DNA of 64,000 bases, from assembly GCA_903789615.1 (NCBI GenBank), contig CAIFEV010000005.1, positions 1 through 64,000 of the forward strand. The letters are read 5' to 3'. Below are positions 34,697 to 43,189 of the stretch, piece by piece. Within the stretch, counting starts at the first letter, position 1; the number at the start of each line of letters is the position of its first letter. The notes under the pieces are model-generated. The model saw nothing but the letters and a program-made list of their open reading frames with translations, did no database searches and was not told the DNA's origin. The position numbers were made by a program, and so were the translations under genes. Source of the stretch: an uncultured Lachnospiraceae bacterium (GTDB lineage: Bacteria; Bacillota; Clostridia; Lachnospirales; Lachnospiraceae).

Positions 34697-36522
34697 TTTG
34701 CAATCCTCCCTCCCTTGAAAATTCCGTAGCCAAAGTGATCGCAGTGCAGGCATCTTGAGGACTCGGCCAATGCCTCCTCTTCTGTCATGCCGCACTCCAT
34801 GAGCCTGAAGTCGTGCTTTCTCTCGGCGGCCGGGCGCTCCTTCATGTTGATGCGCCCGCGCGGCTCGTGATCGTCAAACCGGATTCTCGGGAGCGTGACA
34901 TCGGAAGTAATCTCGTGATTGTATCCGAGGTACGCGTCGATATTGGCTGCCGCGACTTTCCCCGCCGCGATGGCACGGATCACTGTCGCCGGACCGGTCA
35001 CGCAGTCGCCTCCGGCAAAGATCCCTTCCGACCCGGAGACACCGGACCAGTCAAACGCCTCGATCTTGCCGCGCACGATCGGAATGCCGTATTCGCCGAA
35101 CTTGCGGGAGTCGATGCCCTGCCCGATGGCAACCAGCACCTTGTCGCAGGGGACGCGCACCTCCGGGAGGTGAGCCGGAACGGGTGTCGGCCGCCCTCCT
35201 TTAATCAGCCCAGCCAGCTGCGGCTGCAGGATCATGGCGGCAACGCGTCCGTCCGGCGTGGTCTCGATCCGCACAGGGGCCATCATCTCCATGACCTCAC
35301 ACCCGTCGGCGATGGCCCCCTCGACTTCCTCCGGGAGCGCCGTCATGTCTTTTCTTCTTCTTCGGTACGCGATCTTCACACTCTTTGCGCCAAGGCGTAC
35401 TGCGGACCTCGCCACATCCATCGCGACATTGCCGCCGCCGATGACGACGACGTCAAGGCCGGTGTAATCCGGCATCTCATCATCTCCGATCGCGCGCAGC
35501 AGCTCAACGGCCGACACAACGCCCTTCGCGTCTTCCCCCTCGATCCCGATCTTGCGGTCGGTGTGGGCGCCGATGCTGATGTAGAGTGCGTCGTATTCTC
35601 CCCGCAGATCCGCGATAGCCTTGTCTTTTCCGACACTCACGCCTGTCTGAACTGTAAACCCCGTCTGGCGCAGGAACGCAATCTCTGAGTCCAGGACCTC
35701 CCGCGGCAGGCGGTACGCCGGAATGCCGTAGCGCAACATGCCGCCGAGTCTCTTTCTCTGTTCAAACACCGTCACGTCGTGCCCCATGAGCGAGAGATAA
35801 AACGCCGCCGACAGCCCGCTGGGGCCTCCGCCGATAACGGCGATTCTCTTCCCGGTCGCCTCCGCCCTGGCAAAGGGTTTCGGTTTTCCCTCGTGCTCCG
35901 TCGCGAAGCGCTTCAGGCCCCGGATATTGATCGCGTCGTCAACCATCGTGCGGCGGCAGCGCACCTCGCACGGATGCTCACAGATGAGTCCGCAGACAGC
36001 CGGGAACGGGTTGTCCTTGCGGATCAGCCGCACCGCATCCGCATAGCGCTTCTCATGGATCAGGCTGATATAGCCCGGGATGTCCACGCCCGCCGGACAC
36101 TGGAAGACGCAGGGAACGGGCTGATTCTGCAGTCCTTTGCACCGCCCGTGGCGGATGTGCTCCAGATAGTCGTCGCGAAATCCCCGAACGTCCTTTAACA
36201 CCATCCGCGCCGCTTCCTGGCCGATGGCGCAGTCTGCCGTCAGGAATATCGATTCCGCGGTCTGCTCGATCAGGTCAACGGTTGATTCCTGTGCGCTTCC
36301 GTCAAGCACCTGCTGAATAAGATCTTCCAGTCTCCCGAGTCCCACCCGGCAGGGCGTACACTTGCCGCAGGACTGGGAATGGCAGATGTGCAGAAACGAA
36401 GCGGCCAGGTCGACCGGGCAAAGCCCCGGCTGACTCGCGGTGATACGGCGTTCCAGGTCCTTGTAGAGTTCCTCTACGGTCTTCTGATCGCTGTTTTGTG
36501 TAATGATACTGAGTCTGCTCAT
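34690..36522 (-). CDS. NuoF-type Fe-S / GltD-like flavin oxidoreductase partner of the hydrogenase
   Basis: 610 residues. An N-terminal part of about 110 residues has SCGKCTPCRVGLGRLEDLI, the [4Fe-4S] module of NuoF/HydB, but lacks the FMN/NADH Rossmann part. It is fused to a GltD-like half: cysteine-rich VFQCPAGVDIPGYISLI and CGLICEHPCEVRCRR, an FAD site IAVIGGGPSGLSAAFYL (about 229) and a second dinucleotide site VVVIGGGNVAMDVARSAV (about 360). It ends with CLHCDHF. It probably exchanges electrons between NAD(P)H and the hydrogenase. GGAGG lies 12 bases before the ATG. Confidence 0.9.
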   Translation of the reverse strand: MSRLSIITQNSDQKTVEELYKDLERRITASQPGLCPVDLAASFLHICHSQSCGKCTPCRVGLGRLEDLIQQVLDGSAQESTVDLIEQTAESIFLTADCAIGQEAARMVLKDVRGFRDDYLEHIRHGRCKGLQNQPVPCVFQCPAGVDIPGYISLIHEKRYADAVRLIRKDNPFPAVCGLICEHPCEVRCRRTMVDDAINIRGLKRFATEHEGKPKPFARAEATGKRIAVIGGGPSGLSAAFYLSLMGHDVTVFEQRKRLGGMLRYGIPAYRLPREVLDSEIAFLRQTGFTVQTGVSVGKDKAIADLRGEYDALYISIGAHTDRKIGIEGEDAKGVVSAVELLRAIGDDEMPDYTGLDVVVIGGGNVAMDVARSAVRLGAKSVKIAYRRRRKDMTALPEEVEGAIADGCEVMEMMAPVRIETTPDGRVAAMILQPQLAGLIKGGRPTPVPAHLPEVRVPCDKVLVAIGQGIDSRKFGEYGIPIVRGKIEAFDWSGVSGSEGIFAGGDCVTGPATVIRAIAAGKVAAANIDAYLGYNHEITSDVTLPRIRFDDHEPRGRINMKERPAAERKHDFRLMECGMTEEEALAESSRCLHCDHFGYGIFKGGRIAKW

Positions 36523-36695
36523 ACTTGCCGGCTTCCTCCTGTTATCCTCTATTGCCTGTCTGATCTTTCCGCCTGAAAAAGTTCACGAACCAGAACAGGA
36601 TATATCATATCTATAGTAACAGATTCCGGCCGGTTCTTCATCAGAAAAATCACTGACAGCAGCGGAAAAATGTAAGGAGTGATCCTTCCGGATTC

Positions 36696-37604
36696 TCACG
36701 CCTCCCGGATCTTTCTGGCGAGCAGATTCATCACGCGCTTTTTGTCGGTCACCCAGGCGGGCGACAGGAGCAGTTTTCTCGGCCCGTCTCCCGTCATGCG
36801 GTGGATGATGGTTCCCCCCGGCAGCAGCTTCAGGCAGTCCACGACGAGGCTGCAGTATTCCTCCATCGTCATCTGCGCAAACGGATGGGCTTTGTATTCC
36901 GCGGAAAGCTGCGAGCCTTCCAGGATATTGAGCATCTGGAGCTTGATGCCGTCCGGCGCGCTTATAAGCGCCGCTACGTGGCGCACCGAGTCCAGCATGT
37001 CATCCCGGCTCTCGCCCGGCAGCCCCAGAATGAGATGCGTGACAACCGTCAGTCCGGCCGCTTTCAGCCGGCGGTACGACGCATCAAACACATCCGTCCT
37101 GTATCCCCGGTGAATTCGCCGGGCGGTTTCATCATCGGCCGTCTGCAGTCCCAGTTCCACCCAGACGGGCTTCACGGCATTTAAGGATACAAGCATTGCC
37201 AGAACGTCGTCTCCGATGCAGTCCGGTCTGGTGCCGATGGACAGTCCTGCGATATCCGGGCGCGCCAAAATCCGGCTGTACAGGTCTGTCAGCCGGTTAA
37301 TATTCCCATATGTATTGGTGTAGGATTGAAAGTACGCGATAAATTTCCGCTTTTCAGGCGGAAGGCCGGCGGGAAGCTTTGAAAGGATGCGGCTTTGGGC
37401 CGCTTTGATCTGCGCGTCAAGACTTGCCGCGCTTCCGGCCGGCTCGGCAAATTCACCGGAGCCGCCGGCGGTACAGAAGGTGCAGCCGCCCACGCCAAGC
37501 GTTCCGTCCCGGTTCGGGCAGGTGCAGCCGGAGCTCAGGGCAATCTTGTACACCTTCTGGCCATACATATTCTTCAGATATTCGGACAGTGTCAGAATCT
37601 TCAT
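36696..37604 (-). CDS. Radical SAM protein, TIGR01212/YhcC family
   Basis: 302 residues. The cluster motif is CTCPNRDGTLGVGGCTFC (about 28-45), the extended spacing typical of the TIGR01212 group, not the plain CxxxCxxC. It continues with FQSYTNTYGN, LSIGTRPDCI, VWVELGLQT and HLILGLPGE. These proteins use SAM to start radical chemistry; the reaction of this family is not known to me. It stands 11 bases before the end of the upstream membrane protein gene, so co-transcription is likely. Confidence 0.92.
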   Translation of the reverse strand: MKILTLSEYLKNMYGQKVYKIALSSGCTCPNRDGTLGVGGCTFCTAGGSGEFAEPAGSAASLDAQIKAAQSRILSKLPAGLPPEKRKFIAYFQSYTNTYGNINRLTDLYSRILARPDIAGLSIGTRPDCIGDDVLAMLVSLNAVKPVWVELGLQTADDETARRIHRGYRTDVFDASYRRLKAAGLTVVTHLILGLPGESRDDMLDSVRHVAALISAPDGIKLQMLNILEGSQLSAEYKAHPFAQMTMEEYCSLVVDCLKLLPGGTIIHRMTGDGPRKLLLSPAWVTDKKRVMNLLARKIREA

Positions 37605-37616
37605 GAGCAGCCGCGC

Positions 37617-38615
37617 TTATCCCTGCCCCAGGGACTTTATCCGCCAGTGCTTCCGGACTTCCTGCTCAAACGCCTGATATCCGTCGTATTTGCAGCTGAC
37701 CGAGAACAGCTTGCGGCCGGTCTTCCCGAAAAATGTCAGACTGTCGCCGGTGCGCTCCGCCCCGCGGATCTGCGTGAACGGATAGGTATGAACCGTAAAC
37801 CACCTCTTCTGGCAGATCGTGCGGTTTTCAAACCAGGTTCTGTCATTTTTGAAATACACCAGCGCGGCAATACTGACGGCGCAGCCGGCGCCGTAAACTG
37901 CTATTCCGGCGGGCTTAACGGGTGTGGCTGCCGCGTAGCGCACCGCCATGGCTGCGGTACCGGCGGCGGTTATCCGCAGGATGCCGAGATACTGACCTGC
38001 GCGCACGGTTCCGTCTTCCTTCCAGTCCCGCGCCGCCTTCTCGTCTGCCTCCATCTTAATCGGAATGGAAAAGGTCGTCAGATAGCGGATCGCTTTCCGC
38101 GAATTGATGGTCCCCATAACCATCGAAGCGTCGCCGCCCGCATCGGTCCCGCTCATGGAGAAGAGCTTTTTTCCCCTGCTGTAATAGGAGTACACTCCGC
38201 GGCGGCTCACGCGGCACTCGTCAATGTCGCGGATCCTGTAGTCATGCCGGCGGCCGAACCAGTCCTGATACTGCACTGTCTCGCCTTCCAGCACGAGCTT
38301 CCAGCGTCTGCTCGCGATCCCGATGGCCGCGACACACGCATTTACCAGGATGATATACAGTACAACGCGGGCTGCAGCCGCGCCGCTTTTCGGCAGCTGC
38401 CGCAGAAGAAGCCAGAGAAGAAGGACGCTTAGTGCCGTGCCAGGGACCGCGAAAACCGGCGCAAGATTCGGCTGCAGGACCGTGATCGCGCCGCTCTCCT
38501 GCTTCCGAAGTTTCTCTCCCTGGCGTCTGGAAGCGGCCGACACGCCGCGGATCGCCGCAAAAAGCGCGGCGATCACCGCGGCAAAAAGAATGAGCTGTAC
38601 TGTTAAAGATGCCAT
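37617..38615 (-). CDS. Membrane protein with two PH-like modules, uncharacterised
   Basis: 332 residues. A first membrane segment (about 5-25) and two more (about 55-110) precede a beta-rich module with LVLEGETVQYQDWFGRRHDYRI; two further membrane segments (about 220-255) precede a second, similar module ending KLFSVSCKYDGYQAFEQEV. GKKLFSMS and GRKLFSVS correspond between the halves, so the protein seems to be an internal duplication. It resembles DUF6560-type proteins of Clostridia. No enzyme motif is seen. Confidence 0.6.
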   Translation of the reverse strand: MASLTVQLILFAAVIAALFAAIRGVSAASRRQGEKLRKQESGAITVLQPNLAPVFAVPGTALSVLLLWLLLRQLPKSGAAAARVVLYIILVNACVAAIGIASRRWKLVLEGETVQYQDWFGRRHDYRIRDIDECRVSRRGVYSYYSRGKKLFSMSGTDAGGDASMVMGTINSRKAIRYLTTFSIPIKMEADEKAARDWKEDGTVRAGQYLGILRITAAGTAAMAVRYAAATPVKPAGIAVYGAGCAVSIAALVYFKNDRTWFENRTICQKRWFTVHTYPFTQIRGAERTGDSLTFFGKTGRKLFSVSCKYDGYQAFEQEVRKHWRIKSLGQG

Positions 38616-38696
38616 GACAATACCCCATGTGCGTTTCTTTCGCCTGCTTCATTATATCGTATCGGACATGGCATCACATTTTATGAGATGCCTGCC

Positions 38697-39818
38697 TCAT
38701 AATGTCTGCAGGTATTCCATAAAGTTCTCTTTATTCTCCAGCGCGGTCGTCGTCGGTCTTCCCAGATCCGGCCGCGCACCGATGGCGCACTTTGCCTCGA
38801 TGAAGGTCAGCTCCTTTCGGCTCTTTGCTGCGGCCAGTTCTCTGTCAAGATCATCAAAATTGTCAATGCTCACCGCATACGGATATCCGCAGCTTTTCGC
38901 AACGCCAACCATATCCGCCGTCACTGCAGCCGTCGGAAGACCGCCAACCGTCTCATGTGCGTTGTTATTGATCAAAACATGGACAAGATTGTCCGGCTTG
39001 AAAGATCCAATGACAGCCATGGCTCCCATGTGCATAATCGCAGCCCCGTCGCCGTCGATGCACCATATCTTCTGATCCGGCTTGTTAATGGCGACACCAA
39101 GCGCGATCGAAGAAGCGTGCCCCATGGAACCCACCGTCAGAAAGTCATACTTGTGGCTCTGTCCTTCGGCTGCTCTTGTTTCAAACAGCTCGCGGCTCGC
39201 TTTGCCTGTCGTGCTTATGATCGGATCCTCACCCGTAACCTTCGCAATGTGCCGGATGATCTCTTCCCGATTCATGGTAAACCGGTTCGAATAGACCACC
39301 TTCGTGTCGTAGGAAAGAGCGCCCTTCCGGACGACGAAGGCGACATCCTTTCCTTTTGCAAGCTGCAGGCGGAAGCGCTGCATGATACCTTCCAGTTCAT
39401 CTTTCGTGGTATCCGCGTCCAGAACAGCATTCTGAATGTCCATGTCGTCCAGCAGCCTGCGGGTCACCTCGCCCTGGTAGATGTGCTGCGGCTCATCATG
39501 AACACCGGGTTCTCCACGCCAGCCGATGATGAAAATCACCGGAATCGCATAAACCTTGTCATTGAGAAGACTTGCGGCAGGATTGATGATATTTCCCTCT
39601 CCGCTGTTCTGCATGTATACGACCGGCACTTTTCCGGTGGCAAGATGATAGCCGGCTGCCAGGGCGGTGCAGTTGCCTTCATTTGCCGCGATTATATGAT
39701 GCTTCGGATCGATCCCATACGTATGCATCAGATAATTGCAGAGCGGTTTCAAAAGGGAATCCGGAACTCCCGTATAAAAATCCGCTCCGATTGCATTGAC
39801 CAATGTTTCTACTTTCAC
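38697..39818 (-). CDS. aepY: Phosphonopyruvate decarboxylase
   Basis: 373 residues of the ThDP-dependent Ppd family: YTGVPDSLLKPL at the start, IIAANEGNCTALAAGYHLAT with the ThDP Glu, VYMQNSGEGNIINPAASL, IGWRGEPGVHDEPQH, and the cofactor motif IDGDGAAIMHMGAM followed by LINNNAHETVGG. It turns phosphonopyruvate into phosphonoacetaldehyde, which drives the unfavourable mutase step. It overlaps the nucleotidyltransferase gene upstream by 4 bases and is the last gene of the aminoethylphosphonate operon. Confidence 0.95.
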   Translation of the reverse strand: MKVETLVNAIGADFYTGVPDSLLKPLCNYLMHTYGIDPKHHIIAANEGNCTALAAGYHLATGKVPVVYMQNSGEGNIINPAASLLNDKVYAIPVIFIIGWRGEPGVHDEPQHIYQGEVTRRLLDDMDIQNAVLDADTTKDELEGIMQRFRLQLAKGKDVAFVVRKGALSYDTKVVYSNRFTMNREEIIRHIAKVTGEDPIISTTGKASRELFETRAAEGQSHKYDFLTVGSMGHASSIALGVAINKPDQKIWCIDGDGAAIMHMGAMAVIGSFKPDNLVHVLINNNAHETVGGLPTAAVTADMVGVAKSCGYPYAVSIDNFDDLDRELAAAKSRKELTFIEAKCAIGARPDLGRPTTTALENKENFMEYLQTL

Positions 39819-40546
39819 GACTGTTCTCTCTCCCTGTGATTGTACGCTGCATAGCCGGGATCATACGCTGCGAGTTCTGCGACGGTATCCAGTTCCACCA
39901 GCTGACCGGGGTTCACCGGCTGAATTACAAGACGAAGTCTGTCCAGGTTTTCGTTCACAATGTCATCCCAGAACAGCTTTTCAAACCCGCCGTGTCTGTA
40001 TTTCTCCTGAATGGCATCAGCGATTACGGCCGCATCCTTCTGCCTGAAATAGGACAGGCCGACCATATTATAGGTGTCATCCCCGCCTTTTCCGACGCGT
40101 GTGATAATGCCGTCCCGGTTGAGATCAAAGACCCAGTCGTCCGAATGGCCTGCGATCCATTTGCCGTAATAGCAGGAATCCGTGAGATTCCGGTCAAATA
40201 TCCCGGGATCCGCAATGTACAGATCCGACTCGCAGATAAAGCAGTCGGCCGTGCGCATTACATCACACACCGCGTGGATGGAGGATATATTATTGACCGT
40301 CTGAAATTCCCGGTTCTCCACAATGGAGAGATTCGGGTACTTCTCTGCAAGATACGAAAACTGCTCTTTTTTATATCCCACAACGACATACATGTGTTCC
40401 GGCTTCCGGCGCAGAAGACTTTCGATCACCGTCTCGATCATCGGAACCCCTTTGACCCGGATCAGCGGTTTTGCCGTCGTTTCGGTGAGCGGCGCCATCC
40501 TGCTTCCCAGGCCGGCCGCCATCAGTATCGCGATTTCTTTGCTCAT
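39815..40546 (-). CDS. LicC-like nucleotidyltransferase, probably for phosphonate or phosphocholine-type head group
   Basis: 243 residues of the sugar/choline-phosphate nucleotidyltransferase type: AILMAAGLGSRMAPLTETTAKPL is the nucleotide-binding loop with its Lys, then PMIETVIESLL, CESDLYIADP (metal Asp) and NPGQLVELDTVAEL. In this operon it should activate 2-aminoethylphosphonate with CTP, as LicC does phosphocholine; the substrate is inference. The start is the ATG at 40546, 1 base past the mutase stop. A second cytidylyltransferase domain is fused to the mutase upstream, so the two may handle different substrates. Confidence 0.8.
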   Translation of the reverse strand: MSKEIAILMAAGLGSRMAPLTETTAKPLIRVKGVPMIETVIESLLRRKPEHMYVVVGYKKEQFSYLAEKYPNLSIVENREFQTVNNISSIHAVCDVMRTADCFICESDLYIADPGIFDRNLTDSCYYGKWIAGHSDDWVFDLNRDGIITRVGKGGDDTYNMVGLSYFRQKDAAVIADAIQEKYRHGGFEKLFWDDIVNENLDRLRLVIQPVNPGQLVELDTVAELAAYDPGYAAYNHREREQS

Positions 40547-40547
40547 A

Positions 40548-41843
40548 TCAGATCTCGTCAATCAGTTTGATAATTTCCTTAAACGGCATCAGCTGCTTCT
40601 CAATTTCCATGCTCCGGTGATTCTTCAGGATCTCCTCCGCGACATTCTGCATCGCCGGATAGGCGGCGCGCATCATCTGGTTCGCGTAGATTACGATATT
40701 TATTCCGTGCGCGGCAAGCTCTTCGGCGGTCACCTGATTATAGGAAGTCGGAACGACCACAATCGGCGTTGTCGGATCGGTCTTGCGGAACGCATCACAG
40801 AAATCGAAAATTTCCTTCGGATCCTTCTTTCTGGAGTGAATCATAATGCCATCTGCACCGGCTTTGACGTATGCGCGGCATCTGGTCAGGGCGTCATCCA
40901 TACCCTTCTCCAGAATCAGGCTCTCACACCGGGCGATGATCATGAAATCATCGGTTCTCTGTGCCTTTTTACCGGCCGCGATTTTATTGCAGAAATTCTC
41001 AATCGTATCCTGCGTCTGCTTCACCTCGGTTCCGAACAGGCTGTTCTTTTTCAGGCCCGTCTTATCCTCGATGATTACCGCTGAGACACCTGCTCTCTCA
41101 AGAGTTCTGACATTGTACACAAAATGCTCTGTAAGCCCGCCTGTATCGCCGTCCAGAATGATCGGCTTGGTGGTCACTTCCATTACATCGTCGATCGTTC
41201 TGAGGCGCGAGGTCATGTCTACCAGTTCGATATCCGGCTTGCCGCGGTCTGTCGAATCACAGAGTGAGCTGATCCACATTCCGTCATACTGATCCAGTCC
41301 GTCCCTCTCCTGCACGACTGTCTTCTCAACAATCAGACCGGTCAGGCCGCTGTGAACCTCCATGATCTTGACAATCGGGCGGATGGCAAGAAGTTTTCTG
41401 AGCCTGCCTCTCCGGAATTCGGGCATTGCGAGCCTGTCAACCGTGCGCTCATCAATCTTTTTCACCGATTCATTGTATGTATACGGCACTTCAATCATCT
41501 GCGCACCATATTTCCGGCAGTTTTCCATGACGTTGGAACGGATGGCCGCAAGCGCCCCTTCCTGCCAGTTGGTGCCGTGTATGACATAATCCGGATGCAG
41601 CGTCTCGAAAATCCTGTCGTACATGACCTCGTCCTGGATGACGACATCTTTCACGCCGGGGATGTTCTTTACGAGGTTTATCCTCTCTTCCAGGCTGATT
41701 GTCGGGAAACGGTTGAAGCGGATTGTGGCCTCATCGCTCAGAACACCGACGGTGACCTCACCGTACTTCCGGGCTTCCCGGATAATATTCAGATGGCCTT
41801 CGTGTATGACATCCGTGCAGAAACACGTATATACCTTTTTCAT
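40548..41843 (-). CDS. aepX: Cytidylyltransferase-phosphoenolpyruvate mutase fusion
   Basis: 431 residues. The N-terminal 135 or so form a nucleotidyltransferase of the HxGH class (FCTDVIHEGHLNII, VGVLSDEATIRFNRFP, YVIHGTNWQEG), like glycerol-3-phosphate cytidylyltransferases. The rest is PEP mutase: GLTGLIVEKT, ILDGDTGG, the diagnostic EDKTGLKKNS near 270, and MIIARCESLILEKGM. PEP mutase makes the C-P bond of phosphonopyruvate. The start at ATG 41843 has GGGGGAT upstream. The fused domain suggests direct use of the pathway's product for CMP activation. Confidence 0.93.
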   Translation of the reverse strand: MKKVYTCFCTDVIHEGHLNIIREARKYGEVTVGVLSDEATIRFNRFPTISLEERINLVKNIPGVKDVVIQDEVMYDRIFETLHPDYVIHGTNWQEGALAAIRSNVMENCRKYGAQMIEVPYTYNESVKKIDERTVDRLAMPEFRRGRLRKLLAIRPIVKIMEVHSGLTGLIVEKTVVQERDGLDQYDGMWISSLCDSTDRGKPDIELVDMTSRLRTIDDVMEVTTKPIILDGDTGGLTEHFVYNVRTLERAGVSAVIIEDKTGLKKNSLFGTEVKQTQDTIENFCNKIAAGKKAQRTDDFMIIARCESLILEKGMDDALTRCRAYVKAGADGIMIHSRKKDPKEIFDFCDAFRKTDPTTPIVVVPTSYNQVTAEELAAHGINIVIYANQMMRAAYPAMQNVAEEILKNHRSMEIEKQLMPFKEIIKLIDEI

Positions 41844-41856
41844 GTTAATCCCCCAT

Positions 41857-42990
41857 TTATCCGTGATTGTATTGTACCGGAACAGCAATATGATATGTTT
41901 TCAGTGCCTCTTCAAATACCTTCCAGAAATCTTCAATATCCTTTTCGTCTATGGCACCATATGCACACAGACGGAATGTCCCCTTGTTCTGCATCTTTCC
42001 GGGATAGATCGTGAATCCGCGCTCATAGCAGTAATCATGAATCTTTTCAAAATCCCAGTCCGGATCATCCGGATACAGAATCGCGGATACCAGACCGGAC
42101 TGCACGCTGCGGTCCAGCGCCTCTTTAAATCCATACCGGTCTATTCCGGCTTTAATCGCTTCGTTCACCCGACGGTGTCTTGCGAACTTGTTTTCTTCGC
42201 CTTCTGCAAAATATTCCTTCACAGCCTGCACTGCCGCATAGATCGTCTGTACCGGCGGTGTGAAGTGCATCTCTCCGGTTTTTTCGAAATATTCATACTG
42301 CATATACAGGTTGCAGTAATAGGACCGCTTCGGGAAATCTTTTGATTTTTCGATGAGATCCCGGCGGCCGATGATGAAGGACAGTCCGGACATAGCCATG
42401 ATTCCCTTCTGAGCGGAAGACATGCAGAAATCGATGTTGTCCTTATAAACATCGACCGGAATCAGTCCATAGGAAGACGTTGTGTCGGTGATAAAAAATG
42501 CCCCGTACTTATGTGCGAGAGCGCCGACTTCCCGGATCGGGTTTAACAGTCCGGTTCCCGTCTCGTGATGTGTCATGTATACATAGCCGATATCATCGTT
42601 TTCTGCCAGCGCTTTCTCAACCTGTGCAAGATCAGGCTTCCGATCAACCGGCTGTGCCAGCTCGATGAATGGCATTCCGTAGTACCGCAGAACATCACAA
42701 GCGCGCTGGGAATAGGCACCATTCTGAACAACCAGCGCCTTTTTGCCCGCGTCCAGCAGCGAGTTCAGGGCAACATCGATGCAGATTGTACCGGAACCGC
42801 AGAAAAGGACACTCGTATACTCTTTCGGGTCCCCGTGCGCAATTTTTACCAGATCATTGCGCAGCGGATCCATAATTCCGGCAAATTCTTTTTCTCTCGG
42901 ACAGATATCCGGAACAACCTGCGCCATTTTCACCGTGTCTGTTGTTGTCCCAGGCCCCGGATTTAACAGAATATTTCGTTTAATGTTCAT
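41857..42990 (-). CDS. 2-aminoethylphosphonate aminotransferase
   Basis: 377 residues of the class-V, PhnW/AepZ-type PLP enzymes: NILLNPGPGTTTDTVK, LFCGSGTICIDVALNS, YVYMTHHETGTGLLNP, ITDTTSSYG and the PLP lysine in CMSSAQKGIMAMSGLS near 193. In a biosynthetic operon it aminates phosphonoacetaldehyde to 2-aminoethylphosphonate. It is the first gene of the operon, with a good promoter at 43049-43077. The next gene begins 13 bases later. Confidence 0.93.
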   Translation of the reverse strand: MNIKRNILLNPGPGTTTDTVKMAQVVPDICPREKEFAGIMDPLRNDLVKIAHGDPKEYTSVLFCGSGTICIDVALNSLLDAGKKALVVQNGAYSQRACDVLRYYGMPFIELAQPVDRKPDLAQVEKALAENDDIGYVYMTHHETGTGLLNPIREVGALAHKYGAFFITDTTSSYGLIPVDVYKDNIDFCMSSAQKGIMAMSGLSFIIGRRDLIEKSKDFPKRSYYCNLYMQYEYFEKTGEMHFTPPVQTIYAAVQAVKEYFAEGEENKFARHRRVNEAIKAGIDRYGFKEALDRSVQSGLVSAILYPDDPDWDFEKIHDYCYERGFTIYPGKMQNKGTFRLCAYGAIDEKDIEDFWKVFEEALKTYHIAVPVQYNHG

Positions 42991-43048
42991 GTATTCTCTC
43001 CATCTCCTGTATACGCGTATCCGTATTTGAACAGCCTATTACCCTGTC

Positions 43049-43077
43049 ATTCTAAAACAACGCTTTTACTTTTTCAA
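43049..43077 (-). promoter_or_regulatory. Sigma-A promoter of the aminoethylphosphonate operon
   Basis: On the minus strand TTGAAA (43077-43072), a 17-base spacer and TAGAAT (43054-43049), about 58 bases before the aminotransferase start. The nearest Fur-type inverted repeat (43097-43113) lies 20 bases upstream of the -35, so shared control with the divergent regulator is possible. Confidence 0.65.
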
Positions 43078-43096
43078 TCCGTCACGCTTCCAGCAA

Positions 43097-43113
43097 ATGC
43101 AAATGGCTTGCAT
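43097..43113. promoter_or_regulatory. TGCAA-type inverted repeat operator 1
   Basis: ATGCAAATGGCTTGCAT is a perfect 6-5-6 inverted repeat that ends 1 base before the -35 of the fur-family gene. A similar site occurs at 43159-43175. It is probably bound by the adjacent regulator. Confidence 0.65.
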
Positions 43114-43114
43114 A

Positions 43115-43142
43115 TTGACATGCCAATTTTTTTGCGTATAAT
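43115..43142 (+). promoter_or_regulatory. Consensus sigma-A promoter of the regulator-exporter operon
   Basis: TTGACA (43115-43120), a 16-base spacer and TATAAT (43137-43142): both hexamers are perfect. Inverted repeats flank it, one on each side, which suits tight repression. Confidence 0.85.
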
Positions 43143-43158
43143 AAGCCTTGCACAAAAA

Positions 43159-43175
43159 ATGCAAACGAATTGCAA
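43159..43175. promoter_or_regulatory. TGCAA-type inverted repeat operator 2
   Basis: ATGCAAACGAATTGCAA matches operator 1 in both half-sites with one mismatch and lies over the likely transcript start. An extra TTGCA at 43148-43152 pairs with the TGCAA at 43160, giving overlapping sites. Confidence 0.6.
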
Positions 43176-43189
43176 ATGTGAGGTGCAGG

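Noticed and set aside
33758-34729. 323-codon plus-strand ORF inside the hydrogenase gene
   Set aside because: Antisense shadow of a strongly supported gene, without motifs.
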